A stretch of DNA of 18,527 nucleotides from an uncultured Clostridia bacterium (lineage in GTDB: Bacteria; Bacillota; Clostridia; Christensenellales; Aristaeellaceae). The notes below the pieces were generated by a model. That model made no database searches. It saw only the letters and a program-made list of their open reading frames with translations, and was not told where the DNA came from. The translations under genes were made by a program, and so were the position numbers. The stretch is taken from NCBI GenBank assembly GCA_947600345.1, contig CANQGC010000023.1, positions 1 to 18,527 on the forward strand. The letters run 5' to 3'. Below, piece by piece: positions 13,676 to 18,527 of the stretch; position 1 is the stretch's first letter, and each line of letters starts with the position of its first letter.

Positions 13676-15328
13676 ATGGCGATAACGAAGATAGACGGCA
13701 TGATGCTCAAAGAGATGCTGACCTCCGGCGCGGCGCTGCTTTTGCAGAACCGCGAGAGCGTCGATGCCCTGAATGTATTCCCCGTGCCGGACGGCGATAC
13801 GGGATCGAATATGTCGCAGACCATCACCGCCGCCACCAAGGAGATGGGCGCCAAGCGCTACACCTCCGCCGCGGACATCGCGGACGCGGCGGCCCGGGGC
13901 GCGCTGCGCGGCGCGCGCGGCAACTCCGGCGTGATCCTGAGCCAGATTCTTCGCGGCATGGCGAAGGGCATGGCCGGGCACGAGGAGGTGGACTGCGCCA
14001 CGATGACCCGCGCGCTGCGCGAGGGCGCGAACACCGCCTACAAGGCCGTGATGAAGCCCAAGGAGGGCACGATCCTCACCGTGATCCGCGTGATCGCCGA
14101 GGATGTGGAGAAGCGCGGCGCCCGCTGCGCCGATCTGGAGGAGCTGTTCAAGCTGGTGCTGGATTCCGGCGACGCCATCCTCAAGAAGACGCCGGAGATG
14201 CTGCCCGTGCTCAAGCAGGCGGGCGTGGTGGACAGCGGCGGCATGGGCCTGATGGTCATCTTCCGCGGCATGTACGCCAGCCTCACCGGCGAGGCGGTGG
14301 AGATCGAGAGCGGCAGCGCCGATTCCTCGTCCCAGCCCATGCCCGGCGAGTTCGTGGACGACCACGACTTCCAGAGCGTGGACGAGATCGAGTTCGGCTA
14401 CTGCACCGAGTTCATCGTCTCCCATCCGCACCCGGACATGAAGGACGCGGACGTGACGCGGCTGCGCAAGCGCCTGGAGCGCATCGGCGACTGCGTGCTG
14501 GTGATCTCCGATCTGTCGGTCGTAAAGGTGCACGTGCATACGAACGATCCCGGCAAGGCCATCCAGTACGCGCTGGAGCTGGGCGAGCTGGATGCCATCA
14601 AGATCGACAACATGTTCGAGGAGGCGCGCGAGCGCGAGGCGATGCGCGCCGAGGCGGAGGAGGCCAGGGCGCAGGACTACGGCGTGGTTGCCGTCGCGCT
14701 GGGCGATGGCCTGGCGGCGATCTTCCACGAGCTGATGGTGGATCAGATCGTGGACGGCGGCCAGACGATGAACCCGAGCATCGAGGACCTGGCCCAGGCG
14801 GTGGAGGCGACGCACGCGAAGAACGTGTTTATACTGCCGAACAACACGAACATCATACTGGCGGCCCAGCAGGCGGCGGAGCTCACGGAGAAGAACGTGA
14901 TCGTGCTGCCGACGAAGTCGGTGCCGATGGGCATTTCGGCGATGCTGGCCTTCTCCCAGGAGGCGAGCGTGGAGGAGAACACGCAGGCGATGACTGAGGC
15001 CGCCGAGAGCGTGCACACGGCGTCGGTGACCTACGCCGTGCGCGACACGAACTACAGCGACCACGAGATTCACCAGGGCGACATCATGGCGATGATCGAC
15101 AACCAGCTGAGCGTGCTGGGGCACGAATTGCAGCAGGTGTGCCTGGACGCCGCCGAGAAGATGGTGAACGAGGATTCCTCGCTGATCACCGTATATTATG
15201 GAAAGGATGTCGTCGAGGGGGATGCTCGGGCGCTCTGCGACGCGCTGGAGGAGAAGTATCCGGATTGCGATGTGGAGATGCAGAATGGCGGGCAGCCGCT
15301 GTACTACTATTTGATTGCGGTGGAATGA
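13676..15328 (+). CDS. fakA: DAK2-domain fatty acid kinase catalytic subunit FakA (YloV-like)
   Basis: FakA phosphorylates fatty acids held by a FakB (DegV-family) protein, so that exogenous or recycled fatty acids can enter phospholipid synthesis; it acts in the cytoplasm. The 550 residues match the family. The N-terminal DAK2 kinase domain shows NVFPVPDGDTGSNM (33-46), with the Asp39/Asp41 pair for Mg-ATP, and RGARGNSGVILSQILRG, GTILTVIRVIAED and GVVDSGGMGLMVIFRGM further on. The middle domain has ELGYCTEFIV-type sequence (here EFGYCTEFIVSHPH) and VKVHVHTNDPG. The C-terminal part is DegV-like (NVFILPNNTNIILAAQQAAE, VLPTKSVPMGISAML). ATG 13676 has GGAGG 5 bases upstream. No fakB is in the window. 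Confidence 0.95.
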   Translation: MAITKIDGMMLKEMLTSGAALLLQNRESVDALNVFPVPDGDTGSNMSQTITAATKEMGAKRYTSAADIADAAARGALRGARGNSGVILSQILRGMAKGMAGHEEVDCATMTRALREGANTAYKAVMKPKEGTILTVIRVIAEDVEKRGARCADLEELFKLVLDSGDAILKKTPEMLPVLKQAGVVDSGGMGLMVIFRGMYASLTGEAVEIESGSADSSSQPMPGEFVDDHDFQSVDEIEFGYCTEFIVSHPHPDMKDADVTRLRKRLERIGDCVLVISDLSVVKVHVHTNDPGKAIQYALELGELDAIKIDNMFEEAREREAMRAEAEEARAQDYGVVAVALGDGLAAIFHELMVDQIVDGGQTMNPSIEDLAQAVEATHAKNVFILPNNTNIILAAQQAAELTEKNVIVLPTKSVPMGISAMLAFSQEASVEENTQAMTEAAESVHTASVTYAVRDTNYSDHEIHQGDIMAMIDNQLSVLGHELQQVCLDAAEKMVNEDSSLITVYYGKDVVEGDARALCDALEEKYPDCDVEMQNGGQPLYYYLIAVE

Positions 15329-15346
15329 GGTTGTAGCGTTGCGATT

Positions 15347-15373
15347 AAATCCGGCGTCACAGACGCCGGATTT
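15347..15373 (+). terminator. Hairpin after fakA (candidate terminator)
   Basis: AAATCCGGCGT (15347-15357) pairs perfectly with ACGCCGGATTT (15363-15373), loop CACAG, 18 bases after the fakA stop. The downstream T-run is weak. If it terminates, recG needs readthrough or its own promoter; none was obvious. The AAATCCG stem word also occurs in the last hairpin of the asp23-fakA gap. Confidence 0.55.
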
Positions 15374-15613
15374 GGATTGTTCGGAAGAGACGAGGCAGCG
15401 CCTAAACGCGGCAGCAGAAGGGAGAATCCAAGGAACCTCAGGTTCCTTGGCAGGAATTCTTAAGGGACAGAGTCCCTTAAGCGGGTTCGGGCGGAGCCCG
15501 TACGGGTCTGGGCGGAGCCCAGCGTAACCCCAGCGGCCCGCGGTATTTCTTTATAGCAGGGCAATTCGCAGAATGGCTCCATCGCCTCCATACCGCGGGC
15601 CGCAGCGGCGATT

Positions 15614-15651
15614 TTTTGGATGGGGAAGCCGGAAGGCTTTCCCATCCAAAA
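15614..15651. repeat. 17-bp hairpin inside the nested repeat
   Basis: TTTTGGATGGGGAAGCC (15614-15630) pairs with 15635-15651 across a GGAA tetraloop, with one G-T wobble. Runs of T on one side and A on the other make it terminator-like on either strand. Confidence 0.8.
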
Positions 15652-15655
15652 GAGT

Positions 15656-15836
15656 CCGCCACTAACTTTCAAAAACGCTGCTATCGCCAGCAAACGCCTG
15701 AACTGTCCCGCAAGCAATGATCTCGGATGCCGCGGCCGGTTTCTCAATAAAGATATTGTACCGGAGTTCGTTCCGCTGCCTTTCGCTTCTGATGAGCGGT
15801 TGTTGGCCGGCGGAGGGTGTTGAGAGTTAGTGGCGG
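15656..15836. repeat. Inner core bounded by 12-bp perfect inverted repeats
   Basis: CCGCCACTAACT (15656-15667) and AGTTAGTGGCGG (15825-15836) enclose 157 bases without a gene. The core has few strong hairpins, unlike everything around it, so it may be a separate small insertion or the original sequence between the arms. Confidence 0.7.
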
Positions 15837-15842
15837 CTGCCT

Positions 15843-15870
15843 GGTTCGGGTAGCTTTGGCTACCCGAACC
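15843..15870. repeat. 12-bp hairpin at the inner edge of the right arm
   Basis: GGTTCGGGTAGC (15843-15854) pairs perfectly with GCTACCCGAACC (15859-15870) around a TTTG loop. Confidence 0.8.
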
Positions 15871-16110
15871 TACTCCGCGCCGCTGCGGCCCGCGGTATGG
15901 AGGCGATGAGAGCTTTGTTCGCTATACCGAACATGGGCCTGGTGCCGCGGGCCGCTGGGGTCACGGGGGTTACGCTGGGCTCTGCCCAGACCCGTTCGGG
16001 CGCTGCCCGGACCTGCTTAAGGGACTCTGTCCCTTAAGAATCTCTGCCAAGGAACCTGAGGTTCCTTGGATTCTCTCTTCTGGGGCTACGGTGTGGAGGA
16101 GGTGGGGGAT

Positions 16111-18111
<2,001 letters not shown>

Positions 18112-18187
18112 GCCCGCAGTGCGGGCGGCCACCTGCTGCCGCGTTGAGGCGACGGACTTTGGGCGGCATAAGGCCGACCGCCCAAAG
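18112..18187. repeat. Two hairpins directly after recG
   Basis: GCCCGC (18112-18117) with GCGGGC (18121-18126), loop AGT, begins right after the stop codon. CTTTGGGCGG (18157-18166) with CCGCCCAAAG (18178-18187), loop 11, follows. Both stems are perfect. Confidence 0.75.
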
Positions 18188-18227
18188 CCCTGCGGTGCGT
18201 TTCTAAAGGAACGAAGTACAAAGCGAC

Positions 18228-18260
18228 GAAATCCTGCCCGTAGATCATGGGCAGGATTTC
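18228..18260 (+). terminator. Strong hairpin downstream of recG (candidate terminator)
   Basis: GAAATCCTGCCC (18228-18239) pairs perfectly with GGGCAGGATTTC (18249-18260), loop 9. It is the best terminator candidate for the asp23-fakA-recG region, although the downstream T-tract is poor. Confidence 0.6.
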
Positions 18261-18357
18261 TGCGTAGGGGGACGAAGGAGAAAAAACCAAAGGGACACTA
18301 ACGCAGCAACGAAAGGAAGGGTAAGCGACCACCGCCCCTTCCCCCGCGTCCCCCAAC

Positions 18358-18496
18358 GCTGCGGGCCCAGCCCGCAGCCCCCCGGCCGCCGCGGGCGCGT
18401 AACCGCGGCGTAACGCAAGTTACGCAACACGAACCACCCCCGGTAGCCCCCGTAACCCAAAAACCAAAGGCTACAGAGGGCCGGTATTGTCGGCCC
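18358..18496. repeat. Further hairpins at the window end
   Basis: GCTGCGGG (18358-18365) with 18371-18378; GCGTAAC (18408-18414) with 18419-18425, loop GCAA; GGGCCG (18478-18483) with 18491-18496. No gene is supported from 18112 to the window end; the frames here lack ribosome binding sites and recognisable protein sequence. Confidence 0.65.
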
Positions 18497-18527
18497 GATA
18501 ACCGAAGGTTCCGCAAGAAGAACAAAG

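Larger units (their letters stand above)
15415..16082. repeat. 668-bp nested inverted repeat between fakA and recG
   Basis: The left arm (15415-15610) and right arm (15878-16082) are imperfect inverted copies. Each arm carries the same ordered hairpins: CCAAGGAACCT (15428-15438/15440-15450; 16047-16057/16059-16069), CTTAAGGGAC (15459-15468/15472-15481; 16016-16025/16029-16038), CGGGC/GCCCG (15488-15500; 15997-16009), CTGGGC/GCCCAG (15508-15522; 15975-15989), and GCGGCCCGCGGTA (15533-15545/15591-15603; 15885-15897/15943-15955). The centre contains two more hairpins and a 12-bp inverted repeat. There is no supported coding frame. It ends about 14 bases before the recG ribosome binding site. Confidence 0.92.

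Noticed and set aside
13358..15124. Long open frame on the minus strand opposite fakA
   Set aside because: It lies antisense to a clear fakA, its translation is rich in His, Arg and Leu with no family motif, and it arises from the GC-rich third positions of fakA.
16066..16110. Upstream start for recG within the nested repeat
   Set aside because: It would begin with TTG inside the repeat with no ribosome binding site, whereas ATG 16111 has a strong one and matches the family N-terminus.

Overview
The window looks like chromosomal DNA from a GC-rich member of the Bacillota (Clostridia type). The evidence is strong AGGAGG-type ribosome binding sites, sigma-A-type promoters with 17-bp spacers, the Bacillota gene order asp23/yloU - fakA/yloV - recG, and an ECF sigma/ABC cluster. 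A gut-type clostridial lineage such as Christensenellales is plausible, but that is inference and was not tested.

Layout. (1) Bases 1-838, minus: 5' part of a type I ABC exporter, cut by the window edge. It diverges from (2) bases 1173-4884, plus: surE, a CYTH protein, larB, larC and a small unknown gene, packed with 1-bp gaps or ATGA overlaps and read from one promoter (TTTACA-17-TATAAT). LarB and LarC make and metallate the nickel-pincer cofactor; larE is not in the window. (3) Bases 4981-8442, minus: ECF sigma factor, six-helix membrane protein, ABC ATPase and ABC permease. It faces operon 2 across a shared hairpin terminator and looks less GC-rich than its neighbours. (4) Bases 8443-9453: a repeat-bearing gap, then a small secreted peptidoglycan-binding protein whose whole 5' leader is a 167-bp MITE-like element. 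(5) Bases 9598-12659, minus: a membrane Ser/Thr kinase with an extracellular SH3-like region, followed by an unrecognised 460-aa protein, from a consensus promoter (TTGACA-17-TATAAT). (6) Bases 13011-18111, plus: asp23, fakA and recG.

The most unusual feature is in region 6. Each gap of the normally compact yloU-yloV-recG neighbourhood is filled with dense arrays of perfect hairpins, many with three-base loops: 13371-13607, 15347-16082 and 18112-18496. The fakA-recG gap holds a 668-bp nested inverted repeat, with arms of about 200 bp that are themselves strings of hairpins. Differences between the two arms lie in loops and linkers rather than stems. This looks like an undescribed palindromic, probably mobile, non-coding element family. 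I saw no transposase, CRISPR array, tRNA or rRNA in the window.
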